DNA of 62,793 nt from an uncultured Prevotellaceae bacterium (lineage in GTDB: Bacteria; Bacteroidota; Bacteroidia; Bacteroidales; Bacteroidaceae). The stretch covers positions 1 through 62,793 of the forward strand of contig CALFJG010000051.1 of NCBI GenBank assembly GCA_937877625.1, given 5' to 3'. Under the pieces are notes generated by a model. That model was not told where the DNA came from and searched no databases. It was given only the letters and a program-made list of their open reading frames with translations. The position numbers were made by a program, and so were the translations under genes. Below are positions 33,838 through 43,569 of this stretch, piece by piece; the stretch's first letter is position 1, and each line of letters begins with the position of its first letter.

Positions 33838-34785
33838 ATGATTGCTTTAACCAAAACCGATTTGCATCTGCCTGGACAGACATCCGTTTATCACGGTAAG
33901 GTGCGTGATGTATATACTATTGGTTCCGATACGCTTGTGATGGTAGCTACCGATCGTATTAGTGCCTTTGATGTGGTGTTGCCAAAAGGTATTCCTTATA
34001 AAGGCCAGGTACTCAACCAAATCGCCGCCCGTTTCCTTGACGCTACCTCCGACATTTGTCCTAACTGGAAGCGAGCGATGCCAGATGCTATGGTCACCAC
34101 TGGCGTGCGTTGTGAGGGATTTCCTGTTGAGATGATTGTGCGCGGCTACCTTTGCGGCAGTGCTTGGCGTGCTTATAAAGCCGGCAAACGCGACCTTTGT
34201 GGTGTGACGCTTCCTGAGGGAATGTGCGAGAATGAGCGTTTTCCCCAGCCAATAGTTACTCCTACGACAAAAGCAGAACTCGGATTGCACGATGAAAACA
34301 TTTCTAAAGCAGAAATCTTGAAACAAGGTCTTGCCACGCCCGAAGAATATGACATAATGGAGCGTTATGCTCTCTCACTCTTTGCACGTGGCACGGAGAT
34401 TGCCGCGAAGCGCGGTCTTATTCTTGTTGATACGAAGTATGAGTTTGGTAAACTCTCTGACGGTACGGTATGTTTGATGGACGAAATTCACACGCCTGAT
34501 AGCAGCCGCTACTTTTATAGCGAGGGCTATGCCGAACGCTTTGCACAAGGAATGCCACAGCGTCAACTATCAAAAGAATTTGTGCGTGAGTGGTTGATGA
34601 GTGCTGGTTTTACAGGACAAGCCGGACAACAAGTACCCGAAATGACGGCTGAAGTGGTGGAAAGCATTTCGGCACGCTATATAGAACTATATGAGCAACT
34701 CACGGGCGAGACTTTTAAGGCTGAAGCCGATACATCCGAGGCACGCATTGAAAATAACGTAATTCAGTGGCTCGCACAGCTTTAG
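33838..34785 (+). CDS. purC: Phosphoribosylaminoimidazole-succinocarboxamide synthase
   Basis: A 315-residue SAICAR synthetase that joins CAIR and aspartate with ATP in purine synthesis. Motifs: GKVRDVYTIG near the N-terminus (ATP loop), TDRISAFDVVLP, VRGYLCGSAWRAYK, and LILVDTKYEFG plus DEIHTPDSSRYF in the active site. The length is that of the longer purC form found in Bacteroidota and eukaryotes. It follows the phoH-like gene on the same strand, an order I recall from Bacteroides genomes. Confidence 0.97.
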   Translation: MIALTKTDLHLPGQTSVYHGKVRDVYTIGSDTLVMVATDRISAFDVVLPKGIPYKGQVLNQIAARFLDATSDICPNWKRAMPDAMVTTGVRCEGFPVEMIVRGYLCGSAWRAYKAGKRDLCGVTLPEGMCENERFPQPIVTPTTKAELGLHDENISKAEILKQGLATPEEYDIMERYALSLFARGTEIAAKRGLILVDTKYEFGKLSDGTVCLMDEIHTPDSSRYFYSEGYAERFAQGMPQRQLSKEFVREWLMSAGFTGQAGQQVPEMTAEVVESISARYIELYEQLTGETFKAEADTSEARIENNVIQWLAQL

Positions 34786-34806
34786 ATACTATTATATTAT
34801 CTTGCT

Positions 34807-35397
34807 ATGGCAGAGAAAACAAAGAAAAGTTCGCTCTTTGCACAAGCCAATTCCTACGCTATGTTGCACGGCTTATATTTTGGGCTGATGGGAATGGTGA
34901 GCGTGGCAATGTTTCGCATAGGCATAGTGTACAATTGGGTAAGTATGCTTGGTTATATCCTTGTGTTGGCTTCACCTTTTGTAGCGGTTAAACTCACCCG
35001 TCGTTTCCGCGATGAAGTCAACCCGCCCGGCTATGGCTTCAGCTATGCTCGCGCCTATGTACATTCGTTGCTTATGGGTTTCTACGCGGGCATTATCGTG
35101 GCGGTGTTTGTGGCGGTGTATATGACGTGGTTTGACCAAGGAAGCGTGTTTGATGCTTATCAATCCGTTCTCGCTCGTCCCGACGTCGTGGAGACAATGA
35201 AAGCCAGCGGTATGGAGCAACAGTTTAAGGCAGCCACGAGCGGGAAAACGATGACGCAAATAGTGGAGGAGATGCGGCAAGTGCCACCTGCGAACTATGC
35301 AGCGAGCATCATTTATATGAATCTCTTCGTGGCACCCGTGATGTCGCTCATTGTAGCAGCTTTCTGCCGTAAGTCGCCTAATCCCGAGGCCTTGTAG
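34807..35397 (+). CDS. DUF4199 membrane protein
   Basis: A 196-residue integral membrane protein with four hydrophobic segments (YAMLHGLYFGLMGMVSVAM, YNWVSMLGYILVLASPFVAV, YVHSLLMGFYAGIIVAVFVA, and SIIYMNLFVAPVMSLIVAAF) matching the DUF4199 layout widespread in Bacteroidota. It begins 21 bp after purC and precedes a GT2 gene with two C-terminal helices. No function is established; the fixed neighbourhood suggests a role in envelope lipid or polymer handling, which is inference. Confidence 0.82.
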   Translation: MAEKTKKSSLFAQANSYAMLHGLYFGLMGMVSVAMFRIGIVYNWVSMLGYILVLASPFVAVKLTRRFRDEVNPPGYGFSYARAYVHSLLMGFYAGIIVAVFVAVYMTWFDQGSVFDAYQSVLARPDVVETMKASGMEQQFKAATSGKTMTQIVEEMRQVPPANYAASIIYMNLFVAPVMSLIVAAFCRKSPNPEAL

Positions 35398-35443
35398 TAA
35401 TACAGAACAACTATACCTATATATATAAGGAATAAGGACACCA

Positions 35444-36406
35444 ATGGAAACAAGACCCAAAATATCTGTGGTTGTTCCACTATACAATGAAGCAGAGAGT
35501 TTGCCCGAGTTGTATGAGTGGATAGTGCGTGTGATGCACGAAAACAACTATACGTACGAGATTCTCTTTGTGAACGATGGAAGTACCGATGAATCGTGGC
35601 AGGTGATAGAACACCTTGCCACAAAAGACACAAACGTTCATGGCATTAAATTTCGCCGCAACTATGGTAAGTCACCCGCATTATACTGTGGGTTTAAGGC
35701 TTCACGCGGTGAGGTAGTGATTACAATGGATGCCGACCTGCAAGATAGTCCTGATGAGATACCCGAACTTTATCGTATGATTTCCGAAGAAGGTTATGAT
35801 TTAGTGAGCGGCTATAAGCAGAAACGCTACGACCCGCTGTCAAAAACGTTACCTACTAAGCTTTTTAATGCTACGGCACGTGCGGTGAGTGGCATACATA
35901 ATCTTCACGATTTCAATTGTGGTCTTAAAGCCTATCGCAGCGAAGTCGTGAAGAATATTGAGGTGTTTGGGGAAATGCACCGCTTTATTCCTTATATGGC
36001 TAAAAACGCAGGCTTTAACAAAATTGGTGAGAAAGTGGTACACCATCAAGCGCGCAAATATGGCAAAACAAAGTTCGGTCTCAATCGCTTTGTGAATGGT
36101 TATCTTGATTTGCTTACGTTGTGGTTTCTCGGTACGTTTGGAAAGAAGCCGATGCACGTCTTCGGCTTCCTCGGCACGTTGATGTTCCTTGTTGGTTTTT
36201 TTGCAGTGCTTATTGTTGGTGGCGTAAAACTCATACACATTATAGGCGGAACGCCTGCACCATTGGTGACCAACTCTCCCTATTTCTATATCTCTTTAAC
36301 GATGATGCTACTTGGCACGCAGTTGTTTCTGGCAGGCTTCATCGGTGAACTTATAAGTCGTAACGCCGCAGCGCGAAATGAATATCAGATTGAGAAAGAG
36401 TTTTAA
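35444..36406 (+). CDS. Membrane-anchored GT2 glycosyltransferase (DPM/GtrB-like)
   Basis: A 320-residue family 2 glycosyltransferase. The N-terminal GT-A domain has SVVVPLYNEAESL, the metal-binding DADLQDSPDEIPEL, and a QARKYGKTKFGLNRF segment. Two C-terminal transmembrane helices (LGTLMFLVGFFAVLIVGG and ISLTMMLLGTQLFLAGFIG) anchor it. The architecture is that of polyprenyl-phosphate sugar transferases (dolichol-phosphate mannose synthase, GtrB). The sugar is unknown. The next gene starts within its last 29 bases. Confidence 0.92.
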   Translation: METRPKISVVVPLYNEAESLPELYEWIVRVMHENNYTYEILFVNDGSTDESWQVIEHLATKDTNVHGIKFRRNYGKSPALYCGFKASRGEVVITMDADLQDSPDEIPELYRMISEEGYDLVSGYKQKRYDPLSKTLPTKLFNATARAVSGIHNLHDFNCGLKAYRSEVVKNIEVFGEMHRFIPYMAKNAGFNKIGEKVVHHQARKYGKTKFGLNRFVNGYLDLLTLWFLGTFGKKPMHVFGFLGTLMFLVGFFAVLIVGGVKLIHIIGGTPAPLVTNSPYFYISLTMMLLGTQLFLAGFIGELISRNAAARNEYQIEKEF

Positions 36407-36884
36407 GCCATTATGGCTTGTTCTTGCTATGGTAACCATAGTGTTGCTCGGCAGGTGTTCTGAAGTGGACTGCCCGCTCAACAACGTTGTGGCTGTGAAG
36501 TATGGTCTATACAATTATGACGGAGAAAGTCAAACGTTGCAAGACACGCTTACTATCTCTGCCATAGGCACTGATAGTATATTGCTCAATAAAGCGCAGG
36601 GCATATCCTCTTTCCTCTTGCCCGTACACTACACGTCAGACAAAGATAGCCTTATCCTGCGTTTTTCTGATACCGAGGGCGATGAGATGATTGACACGCT
36701 CTGCATCTCCCACACCAACGAAGCACATTTTGAAGCGATGGACTGTCCTCTCTGTTATTTCCACACCCTTACTGACGTGACTTGCACAAACCACGCCATA
36801 GAACGTGTGGAACTGGTAAATCCTACCGTGAATTATGATACGCAAGAGAATATTTGCATTTATCTGCGCAGCTTCATTGAGTAG
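36378..36884 (+). CDS. DUF6452 lipoprotein
   Basis: A 168-residue predicted lipoprotein: hydrophobic signal (LVLAMVTIVLLGRC) with Cys27 as the lipidation site, followed by CSEVDCPLNN, the hallmark of DUF6452. The rest is a beta-rich domain with a Cys-x-x-Cys pair (DCPLCYF). It overlaps the preceding glycosyltransferase by 29 bases and the next gene by 50 bases, so the run is tightly coupled. DUF6452 and DUF6048 occur side by side in many Bacteroidales; function unknown. Confidence 0.83.
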   Translation: MNIRLRKSFKPLWLVLAMVTIVLLGRCSEVDCPLNNVVAVKYGLYNYDGESQTLQDTLTISAIGTDSILLNKAQGISSFLLPVHYTSDKDSLILRFSDTEGDEMIDTLCISHTNEAHFEAMDCPLCYFHTLTDVTCTNHAIERVELVNPTVNYDTQENICIYLRSFIE

Positions 36885-37560
36885 CATTCTATGCTTCTCA
36901 TTTGCTACTGAGCCAATGATGCCACCAAACGATACATTACGTATGCGCGGTGTCTTTGGCCACTTTGTGGATAGATTATTCCCTTCTGAAACGCCGCTAT
37001 TTTGCGGTGTGGCAGTGGGTGTGAATGCGTTGGGTAGTGGACTTGCGGCATTTTCTACTTATGGAGAGTATGGAGCTATGGTGCGTTTAAATCTTAAGCA
37101 AAAAATCTTTCCTGTGTTTGAGGCAGGCCTCGGTGTGTGCGACCGCACAGATGATGCTACAGATATTCACCTAAAAGTCTCTGCACCTTATTATCGTCTG
37201 GGCTGCGACTACAACTTCTTAAAAGACACACAAAGTGGCAATCGTGTGTTTGGCGGGTTACGCTTGGCTTACACCTCTTTTTCCTATGATATCTCCGCAC
37301 CTACGTTTGTTGATCCAGTGTGGCACGACCCCACGAATTTTGCCTACAACGATGTGAAGAGCAATATGTTCTGGGCAGAACTTGTGTTTGGTGTTGAAGC
37401 CAAAATATGGCGTAATTTCCATTTGGGTTGGAGTCTTCGTTATAGGCGTAGATTGCATCAGAAAGTTAGTGAACCAGGTCAGGCATGGTACGTACCAGGT
37501 TTTGGAAAGAACGATAGTAGTACGTTTGGCGGTACCTTTAATATCGTTTTTGATATATGA
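36835..37560 (+). CDS. DUF6048 outer-membrane beta-barrel-like protein
   Basis: A 241-residue protein with a signal peptide (AFICAASLSSILCFSFA) and an alternating amphipathic beta pattern (VEAKIWRNFHLGWSLRYRRRL; SSTFGGTFNIVFDI) that suggests a small outer-membrane barrel of the DUF6048 family. The start at 36835 overlaps the DUF6452 gene by 50 bases; a later start would remove the signal peptide. Its stop overlaps the next start by four bases. It probably acts together with DUF6452 at the outer membrane. Confidence 0.8.
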   Translation: MIRKRIFAFICAASLSSILCFSFATEPMMPPNDTLRMRGVFGHFVDRLFPSETPLFCGVAVGVNALGSGLAAFSTYGEYGAMVRLNLKQKIFPVFEAGLGVCDRTDDATDIHLKVSAPYYRLGCDYNFLKDTQSGNRVFGGLRLAYTSFSYDISAPTFVDPVWHDPTNFAYNDVKSNMFWAELVFGVEAKIWRNFHLGWSLRYRRRLHQKVSEPGQAWYVPGFGKNDSSTFGGTFNIVFDI

Positions 37561-38612
37561 GCCACGAGCGATACATAGTAAAAACTTCAAAAAGGAGTCG
37601 CTTTCGCACGGTTCTTTCCGCCACATTTTTGCTTTTTCTTGTGGTTGGTACTATATATATAATACGTCGCCACGTTGCAGATGCTTGGTACGAACAAGAG
37701 GGGGCTGTGTTTGGAACATACTACCACGTGAAGTATCGTGCCACTGCTGACCTACACAATCAAATTCAAAGAGAACTAACGCGTATTGATGCTACATTTT
37801 CGCTCTTCAACAAAGAAAGTCTTCTCTCTCAAATAAATGCCAATAGGACAGACACTACTGACACTCTTTTTCGGACTGTTTTTTCTCTTGCCCAAGAGGT
37901 AAGCCAAGCAACTAATGGTGCTTTTGATATTACAGTAGCCCCATTAGTAGAGGCTTGGGGTTTTGGTCCTGCTGGAAATAAAACACTTCCTACAGATGCA
38001 GTGATAGACAGCCTGCGTTCGTTTGTAGGATTTAAAAAAGTGCAGATAGTTAAGACGCACGTTGTAAAACAAGATCCACGTGTACAGTTAGATTTTAGTG
38101 CCATAGCCAAGGGACTTGCTGTGGATGGTGTGGCAGAAGTACTCCACACAGCTGGCGCAGAAGACTATATGGTAGAAATAGGCGGTGAGGTGGTTACGCG
38201 AGGCAAAAATCCCGAAGGAAAGCTCTGGACAGTGGGTGTTGTGAAGCCTACTACAGAGGACGCTACTATAGGATTACTACAAGAGGTTCTTTCGCTTAGC
38301 ACTTGTGCTATGGCTACGAGTGGAAACTATCTAAACTTCCATAAAGCAGGTAATACGCAGGTGGGGCATACCATAGACCCACGTACAGGTCGCCCCGTAT
38401 CCCACAACCTCCTTTCGGCCACAGTATTTGCTCCTACCTGTGCCACAGCTGACGCCTATGCCACGGCCTTTATGGTAATCGGACTTGATAGTGCCCGTGC
38501 CATCGTTGAAAGCCACAAAGACATTGAAGCGTACTTTATTTATGAAGACGCTTCGGGCTGCCATCAAGTTTGGCGGTCAGAGCACATGCCGAAAAGTGTG
38601 GCAGGACAATAA
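37557..38612 (+). CDS. apbE: FAD:protein FMN transferase
   Basis: A 351-residue ApbE-family flavin transferase with an N-terminal membrane anchor (LSATFLLFLVVGTIYII). Family motifs: VFGTYYHVKYRA, FSLFNKESLLSQINAN, GAFDITVAPLVEAWGFGP, LDFSAIAKGLAVD, and MATSGNYLNF...GHTIDPRTGRPV near the end. ApbE links FMN to threonine in subunits such as NqrB, NqrC and RnfG in the periplasm. Start coupled (ATGA) to DUF6048. Confidence 0.95.
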   Translation: MSHERYIVKTSKRSRFRTVLSATFLLFLVVGTIYIIRRHVADAWYEQEGAVFGTYYHVKYRATADLHNQIQRELTRIDATFSLFNKESLLSQINANRTDTTDTLFRTVFSLAQEVSQATNGAFDITVAPLVEAWGFGPAGNKTLPTDAVIDSLRSFVGFKKVQIVKTHVVKQDPRVQLDFSAIAKGLAVDGVAEVLHTAGAEDYMVEIGGEVVTRGKNPEGKLWTVGVVKPTTEDATIGLLQEVLSLSTCAMATSGNYLNFHKAGNTQVGHTIDPRTGRPVSHNLLSATVFAPTCATADAYATAFMVIGLDSARAIVESHKDIEAYFIYEDASGCHQVWRSEHMPKSVAGQ

Positions 38613-38648
38613 TCTGATAGATATAAATGTTTACAATCAATATCAATT

Positions 38649-39881
38649 ATGAAAACCATTCTCGAACGCTTTCTTGCGTACACCCAGTTTGACACTCAAT
38701 CAGCTGAAGACGCTGGTAAGACACCCAGCACTGATAAGCAAATAATTTTTGCTCGTTTTCTTGCCGATGAATTACGTGAGGTAGGACTTGAAGACGTAGA
38801 ACTCAATGACGAGGGGTATATTTACGCCACACTTCCGGCCAATGGCAAATCAGAGGCTCCTACTATTGGCTTTATCTCACACTATGATACCAGTCCAGAC
38901 TGTTCTGGGGCGGGTATTAAGCCTCGTATCGTGAAAAACTATGATGGCACAGACATTGTGCTTGATGCCGAAGCAGGAATTGTGACCGATGTTGCCACCT
39001 TTCCAGAACTCAAACGTCACATCGGCGAGGATATCATTGTTACCGATGGCCACACACTTTTAGGTGCTGACGATAAAGCCGGTATTGCCGAGATTGTGCA
39101 GGCGATGGTTTATCTACAAGAACACCCCGAAATTAAACACGGAAGAATCCGTGTAGCTTTCAATCCTGACGAGGAAATAGGTCTCGGTGCTCATAAATTT
39201 GACGTAGAAAAGTTTGGTTGCGAGTGGGGTTACACGATGGACGGTGGTGAAGTAGGCGAGTTGGAATACGAATGTTTCAACGCTGCCTCTGCCAAGTTTG
39301 AAATTAACGGTGTGAGTGTTCATACGGGTTATGCCAAGAGTAAGATGATCAATGCTGGTCGTATTGCTGCTGAACTTGTGAGCCGTATTCCCTATACCGA
39401 ATTGCCCGAAACCACCGAAGGCTATGAGGGATTTTATCACCTTTTGCTTATTGAGGGCAATTGCGAGCATGCTACACTCTCTTTTATCATTCGCGATCAC
39501 GATGCTCGTAAGTTCCACGACCGCAAGCGTTTTATGGATCAGTTAGCCGAGGAACTTTGTAAGAAATACGGCGATGGAGTAGTGAGCGTGGAGTTGCGCG
39601 ACCAATATCGTAATATGCGTGAGATGGTAGAACCAGTGCCTCACGTGATAGATATGGCCATTAAGGCGATGGAGCAAGCCGGTGTTTCTCCTCGTGTGCA
39701 GGCTATTCGTGGCGGTACTGATGGCGCACAGTTGTCGTTCCGTGGTCTGCCTTGTCCGAATATCTTTGCCGGTGGCTTGAATTTCCATGGCCCGCACGAG
39801 TTCCTCCCCGTTCCATCGTTGGAAAAGGCTATGCAAGTCGTGGTTAATCTCTGCGAACTGGCTGGAAAATTTAATGACTAA
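38649..39881 (+). CDS. pepT: Peptidase T (tripeptidase)
   Basis: A 410-residue M20B zinc aminopeptidase releasing the N-terminal residue of tripeptides. Metal-site motifs in order: GFISHYDTSPD, GHTLLGADDKAG, and NPDEEIGLGAHKFD; dimerisation-domain region around residues 205-320; and RGGTDGAQLSFRGLPCPN toward the C-terminus. Length and motifs match E. coli PepT closely. It is soluble, with no signal peptide. Confidence 0.96.
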   Translation: MKTILERFLAYTQFDTQSAEDAGKTPSTDKQIIFARFLADELREVGLEDVELNDEGYIYATLPANGKSEAPTIGFISHYDTSPDCSGAGIKPRIVKNYDGTDIVLDAEAGIVTDVATFPELKRHIGEDIIVTDGHTLLGADDKAGIAEIVQAMVYLQEHPEIKHGRIRVAFNPDEEIGLGAHKFDVEKFGCEWGYTMDGGEVGELEYECFNAASAKFEINGVSVHTGYAKSKMINAGRIAAELVSRIPYTELPETTEGYEGFYHLLLIEGNCEHATLSFIIRDHDARKFHDRKRFMDQLAEELCKKYGDGVVSVELRDQYRNMREMVEPVPHVIDMAIKAMEQAGVSPRVQAIRGGTDGAQLSFRGLPCPNIFAGGLNFHGPHEFLPVPSLEKAMQVVVNLCELAGKFND

Positions 39882-39930
39882 GTATTGGCTTGTTCTTTCT
39901 CTTTTCGGCATCTTTGTATTCTTTTCCGTG

Positions 39931-40022
39931 AACCGTAACAGGTTACGCTTCATTCCGCTTGAAGTCAAATATACTTGAAAATTGCCATAGAGAAATCCAA
40001 TGCCCATTTATAGAACCCACAC
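39931..40022. repeat. Dispersed repeat family C, copy 2 (partial)
   Basis: Shares TGAACCGTAAC...TACGCTTC, TTGAAGT-AAATAT-CTTGAAAAT and the end ATTTATAGAACCCAC with the reverse complement of copy 1. The left inverted end is not recognisable. It fills most of the pepT-nadK interval. Confidence 0.7.
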
Positions 40023-40043
40023 TTTTTTTAATTGCTAATACCT

Positions 40044-40928
40044 ATGCGCATAGCCCTTTTTGGCAACGTCCATCAAGCCAGCAAGAGTTTCTACGTGTCG
40101 CGTGTGCTTAACGCCCTGCAGCAGGCAGGTTTTGAGGTATGTATAGAAAAACGTTTTGCTCGTTTCGTTTCAGACACACTGCAAATACCGCTTCAAGGTG
40201 TTGACATCTTTGAGGAACGAGAGATGAATGCCGAAATGGCTGTGAGCATTGGTGGCGATGGCACTTTTCTTAGTACCGCAGCAGCTATTGGTACACGAGA
40301 GTTGCCTATACTTGGTGTGAATACTGGCCATTTAGGTTTTCTTGCAGATGTAAATCCCGAGCGCATAGAAGATGCGTTGCAAATGCTTAAACAAGGTGTT
40401 TATACCATAGAACACCATACGCTTGTGTCTGTTTCTGTAACTACACATTCGGTTATTCATCGTGACAAACAAATTCCTCCTTTTGCACTCAATGAGGTAG
40501 CTATACTTAAACACGACAATTCGTCGACGATTGACGTAACTACCTATATAAATGGGCAGTTGCTGACAAATTATACCGCCGATGGTTTGCTCGTTTCCAC
40601 CCCTACGGGTTCTACCGGATACAACCTGTCGGCAGGAGGGCCTATAATAGTTCCTAATACCGCCGCATTTTGTCTAACACCTGTGGCTCCACATAGTTTG
40701 AGCGTGCGTCCCGTGGTTCTTTGTGACGATGTTGAGTTGCGCCTAAAGGTGAAGAGCCGCAGTGGAAACTATCTGCTTGCTATAGATGGCAAGAGTTTAA
40801 GTATAGACACTGGAACGGAGATAGTGTTGCATCGTGCAAGCCATAAGACAAAAGTTGTTAAGATTTTTCACACCGAATATTTTAATACCCTGCGCGAAAA
40901 ATTAGGATGGGGAGGTAGCAATCAGTAA
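40044..40928 (+). CDS. nadK: NAD kinase
   Basis: A 294-residue NAD(+) kinase. Motifs: SIGGDGTFLSTAA (GGDG nucleotide-binding loop), NTGHLGFLADV, FALNEVAILKHDNSSTIDV, and DGLLVSTPTGSTGYNLSAGGPI. It makes NADP from NAD and ATP in the cytoplasm. ATG 40044 (MRIALFGN) is preferred to one 12 bases upstream because it gives the usual family N-terminus. Only 4 bp separate it from the next gene. Confidence 0.96.
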   Translation: MRIALFGNVHQASKSFYVSRVLNALQQAGFEVCIEKRFARFVSDTLQIPLQGVDIFEEREMNAEMAVSIGGDGTFLSTAAAIGTRELPILGVNTGHLGFLADVNPERIEDALQMLKQGVYTIEHHTLVSVSVTTHSVIHRDKQIPPFALNEVAILKHDNSSTIDVTTYINGQLLTNYTADGLLVSTPTGSTGYNLSAGGPIIVPNTAAFCLTPVAPHSLSVRPVVLCDDVELRLKVKSRSGNYLLAIDGKSLSIDTGTEIVLHRASHKTKVVKIFHTEYFNTLREKLGWGGSNQ

Positions 40929-40932
40929 TCCT

Positions 40933-42609
40933 ATGACTGCAAAGATCAGAAATATACGTGCGTTGTCTGGTTGGCTGTGGCGTGCATGGCAAGGTCATCG
41001 CTTGCAAGCGGGGCTTAACGTGTGTGTGGGTTTTGCACAAGTGATGACCGAATTGGCACTTGTATGGGTTACAAAGCTCACGATAGATGCCGCAACAGGA
41101 CAGAGCCAACGTATCACTGTGATGATGGGCTTGGGTTTAATGGTGGTAGCTATTCTTACGGAGATGTCGCTCGGTATTTCTTCCCGTTGGATTCGGGCGG
41201 TGCTTGGTGTAAGAGCGCAAAATTTGATGCAACGTACCTTCTTTGAGCGTTTGCTACGTAGCGAATGGGTTGGACTACGTCGTTTCCATACCGGAGACCT
41301 CCTCAATCGAATGGTACGCGATGTGGGCGATGTAATCCGTTTCCTTACAGAGTCATTACCATCCCTGTTGATAGCAATCTTCCAGTTCTTAGGTGCTTTC
41401 TTGCTCCTTTATACAATGGATAGGCGTCTGGCCGTTATTGTGGTACTCATCTTGCCGGTATTCCTTATTATGAGTCGTCTTTATGTGCGACGTATGCGTT
41501 CTATCAGCCATCGTGTGCGCGATCTTGAAGCCCGCGTACAAAGTATAGTACAAGAAAGCCTGCAACATTCTCTCTTGCTGAAGTCCTTAGTGCGTGGTCG
41601 CGAGATGGAGATTAAGTTGGAAGACACTCAGCACGAACTACGTCGCCAAGTGGTGAGCCGCACTAAGTATGCTACCATCTCGGGCGGTGTGATGAATTTA
41701 GGTTTTGCTGCAGGTTATATATTTTCTTTTTCGTGGGGTGTGCTGAGCCTGCAACAAGGTGTTATCACCTATGGTGCCTTGCTGGCTTTTGTGCAGCTGG
41801 TGGGACAAATCCAACGTCCAGTGCGTACGCTCACGCATTTTATCCCAGTGTTTATCGGCGCATTCACAGCTACGGAGCGTTTGATGCAACTTGATGATAT
41901 TCCTACGGAAGAAGAACTGCCCAATAAACCTGTTACAACTCCTGTGGGAATACGGGTGGACAATGTACATTATACATATAGCGATGGCATACGCAGTATT
42001 ATTGATGGACTTACTTGCGACTTTGCGCCGGGCAGCGTATCTGCCATTTTGGGCGAAACGGGTGCAGGCAAAACAACGCTTATTCGCTTAATGTTAAGTG
42101 TGCTATCGCCAACAAGTGGAACGTTATCGCTCTATAACAAAGAAGATGTTGATGTTTCCCTTTCTCCTGCTACGCGTTGCAACTTCTCCTATGTGCCGCA
42201 AGGAAACACATTGCTTAGCGGTACGATACGTGATAATTTGCTATTGGGAAATCCCTATGCTACCGAGGAGGAGATGCGTGATGCGTTGTTTGCCGCAGCT
42301 GCCGATTTTGTGTGGCATCGCCCCGAGGGGCTTGACACACGTTGCGGGGAGGTGGGCGATGGATTTAGCGAGGGGCAGGCACAACGTATCAGCATAGCTC
42401 GTGCGTTGCTGGCAAAGGCACCGATTATACTTTTCGATGAGGCTACATCATCATTGGACACACAGACAGAGCGCGAAGTGGTGCGCCGCATTGTTGAGAG
42501 CAAAGGCGATGCTACGCTCATTTTTGTGACACATCGTCCTGAAGTGCTAAAGTATTGCACACAGACTATCACATTGGAGCGTACAGATAGAAAACCTCAT
42601 ACAACATAG
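40933..42609 (+). CDS. ABC exporter with fused membrane and ATPase domains
   Basis: A 558-residue half-transporter of the MsbA/multidrug type. The N-terminal membrane domain (about residues 15-310) has six hydrophobic segments. The ATPase domain has Walker A GETGAGKTT, a Q-loop (YVPQGNT), signature motif FSEGQAQR and Walker B PIILFDEATSSLD. The signature deviates from LSGGQ, with Phe and Glu at positions 1 and 3. It starts 4 bp after nadK. Substrate unknown; lipid or drug export is inferred from family. Confidence 0.92.
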   Translation: MTAKIRNIRALSGWLWRAWQGHRLQAGLNVCVGFAQVMTELALVWVTKLTIDAATGQSQRITVMMGLGLMVVAILTEMSLGISSRWIRAVLGVRAQNLMQRTFFERLLRSEWVGLRRFHTGDLLNRMVRDVGDVIRFLTESLPSLLIAIFQFLGAFLLLYTMDRRLAVIVVLILPVFLIMSRLYVRRMRSISHRVRDLEARVQSIVQESLQHSLLLKSLVRGREMEIKLEDTQHELRRQVVSRTKYATISGGVMNLGFAAGYIFSFSWGVLSLQQGVITYGALLAFVQLVGQIQRPVRTLTHFIPVFIGAFTATERLMQLDDIPTEEELPNKPVTTPVGIRVDNVHYTYSDGIRSIIDGLTCDFAPGSVSAILGETGAGKTTLIRLMLSVLSPTSGTLSLYNKEDVDVSLSPATRCNFSYVPQGNTLLSGTIRDNLLLGNPYATEEEMRDALFAAAADFVWHRPEGLDTRCGEVGDGFSEGQAQRISIARALLAKAPIILFDEATSSLDTQTEREVVRRIVESKGDATLIFVTHRPEVLKYCTQTITLERTDRKPHTT

Positions 42610-42620
42610 ACTTTTTCCTA

Positions 42621-42815
42621 AGGTGGGTCCTATTAATTCCCTTTGTCCGATTTCTGAGCTATCATTGCTTTCAGTCTGTCTGTTGAAGAGTGAGTGTAGC
42701 GGGCTACAGGACTGATGAAACTTACAGACGGAAGCACAAAGAGCCATAATGATGACAAAAGGTTAAAGCCCCATCAATGTCAAACTTAACCGTGGAATTT
42801 AATAGAACCTACCCT
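42621..42815. repeat. Dispersed repeat family C variant, copy 3 (195 bp)
   Basis: Well-preserved inverted ends: AGGTGGGTCCTATTAATTCC (42621-42640) and GGAATTTAATAGAACCTACCC (42794-42814). The interior folds into an imperfect hairpin (ATCATTGCTTTCAGTCTG with CAGACGGAAGCACAAAG...AATGAT). The interior differs from copy 1, so it may be a separate subfamily sharing the ends. It lies between the ABC exporter and aroE. Confidence 0.7.
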
Positions 42816-42819
42816 TAAT

Positions 42820-43569
42820 ATGAATACCTCTGTCCTATATGGTTTAGTTGGCCACCCACTCGGACATAGTTTCTCTGCTGCTTATTTTGCTGATAAGTTT
42901 ACACGCGAACGTATCAATGCCGAATATCGTAATTTTGATCTTATCTCAGTAGAGAAATTGCGTGAGTTTGTAAAAGAGCATCCTAACTTGCGCGGTTTCA
43001 ATGTCACAATACCCCATAAACAAGCTGTATTGCCGATGCTTGACGCGATTTCGGAGGAAGCAAAGTCAATCGGCGCAGTAAATGTTGTGAAAGTAGAACG
43101 AAATGGAAGAGCAATCAAACTCCATGGCTATAACACCGATTGTATCGGTTTTAGCAAATCGCTGAAACCCTTATTGCGACCATGGCACACGGAAGCACTC
43201 GTCTTGGGAACGGGAGGAGCCTCAAAGGCCGTTGTTTACGCTTTGAAAAAACTGGGTATTAGCGTGAGCTTTGTAAGTAGGCAGGCGGGTGAGGGAAAAA
43301 TGGCTTATGCCGATATTACAGCGAATACAATAACTACTCACACGCTGATAGTTAACACCACTCCTTTGGGAATGCACCCTAATGTGGAAAGCTGCCCGCC
43401 GATTCCCTATGATTGGTTAAGCACACGTCATTTGCTCTATGACTTGGTTTATAATCCGCTTGAAACTTTGTTTATGCGCAAGGGACATGCGGCGGGCGTG
43501 TATAAGGTGAAGAATGGCTTAGAAATGCTTCATTTACAAGCAGAGGCTGCGTGGCAGCTTTGGGCTTAA
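42820..43569 (+). CDS. aroE: Shikimate dehydrogenase
   Basis: A 249-residue AroE reducing 3-dehydroshikimate with NADPH in aromatic amino acid synthesis. Motifs: GLVGHPLGHSFSAAYF (shikimate site), FNVTIPHKQAVLP with the catalytic Lys, HGYNTDCIGF, and the GTGGASKAV nucleotide loop. It is slightly shorter than E. coli AroE (272), as usual in Bacteroidales. It ends convergently with xerC, the two stop codons overlapping within four bases. The start lies directly beside a family C repeat. Confidence 0.95.
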   Translation: MNTSVLYGLVGHPLGHSFSAAYFADKFTRERINAEYRNFDLISVEKLREFVKEHPNLRGFNVTIPHKQAVLPMLDAISEEAKSIGAVNVVKVERNGRAIKLHGYNTDCIGFSKSLKPLLRPWHTEALVLGTGGASKAVVYALKKLGISVSFVSRQAGEGKMAYADITANTITTHTLIVNTTPLGMHPNVESCPPIPYDWLSTRHLLYDLVYNPLETLFMRKGHAAGVYKVKNGLEMLHLQAEAAWQLWA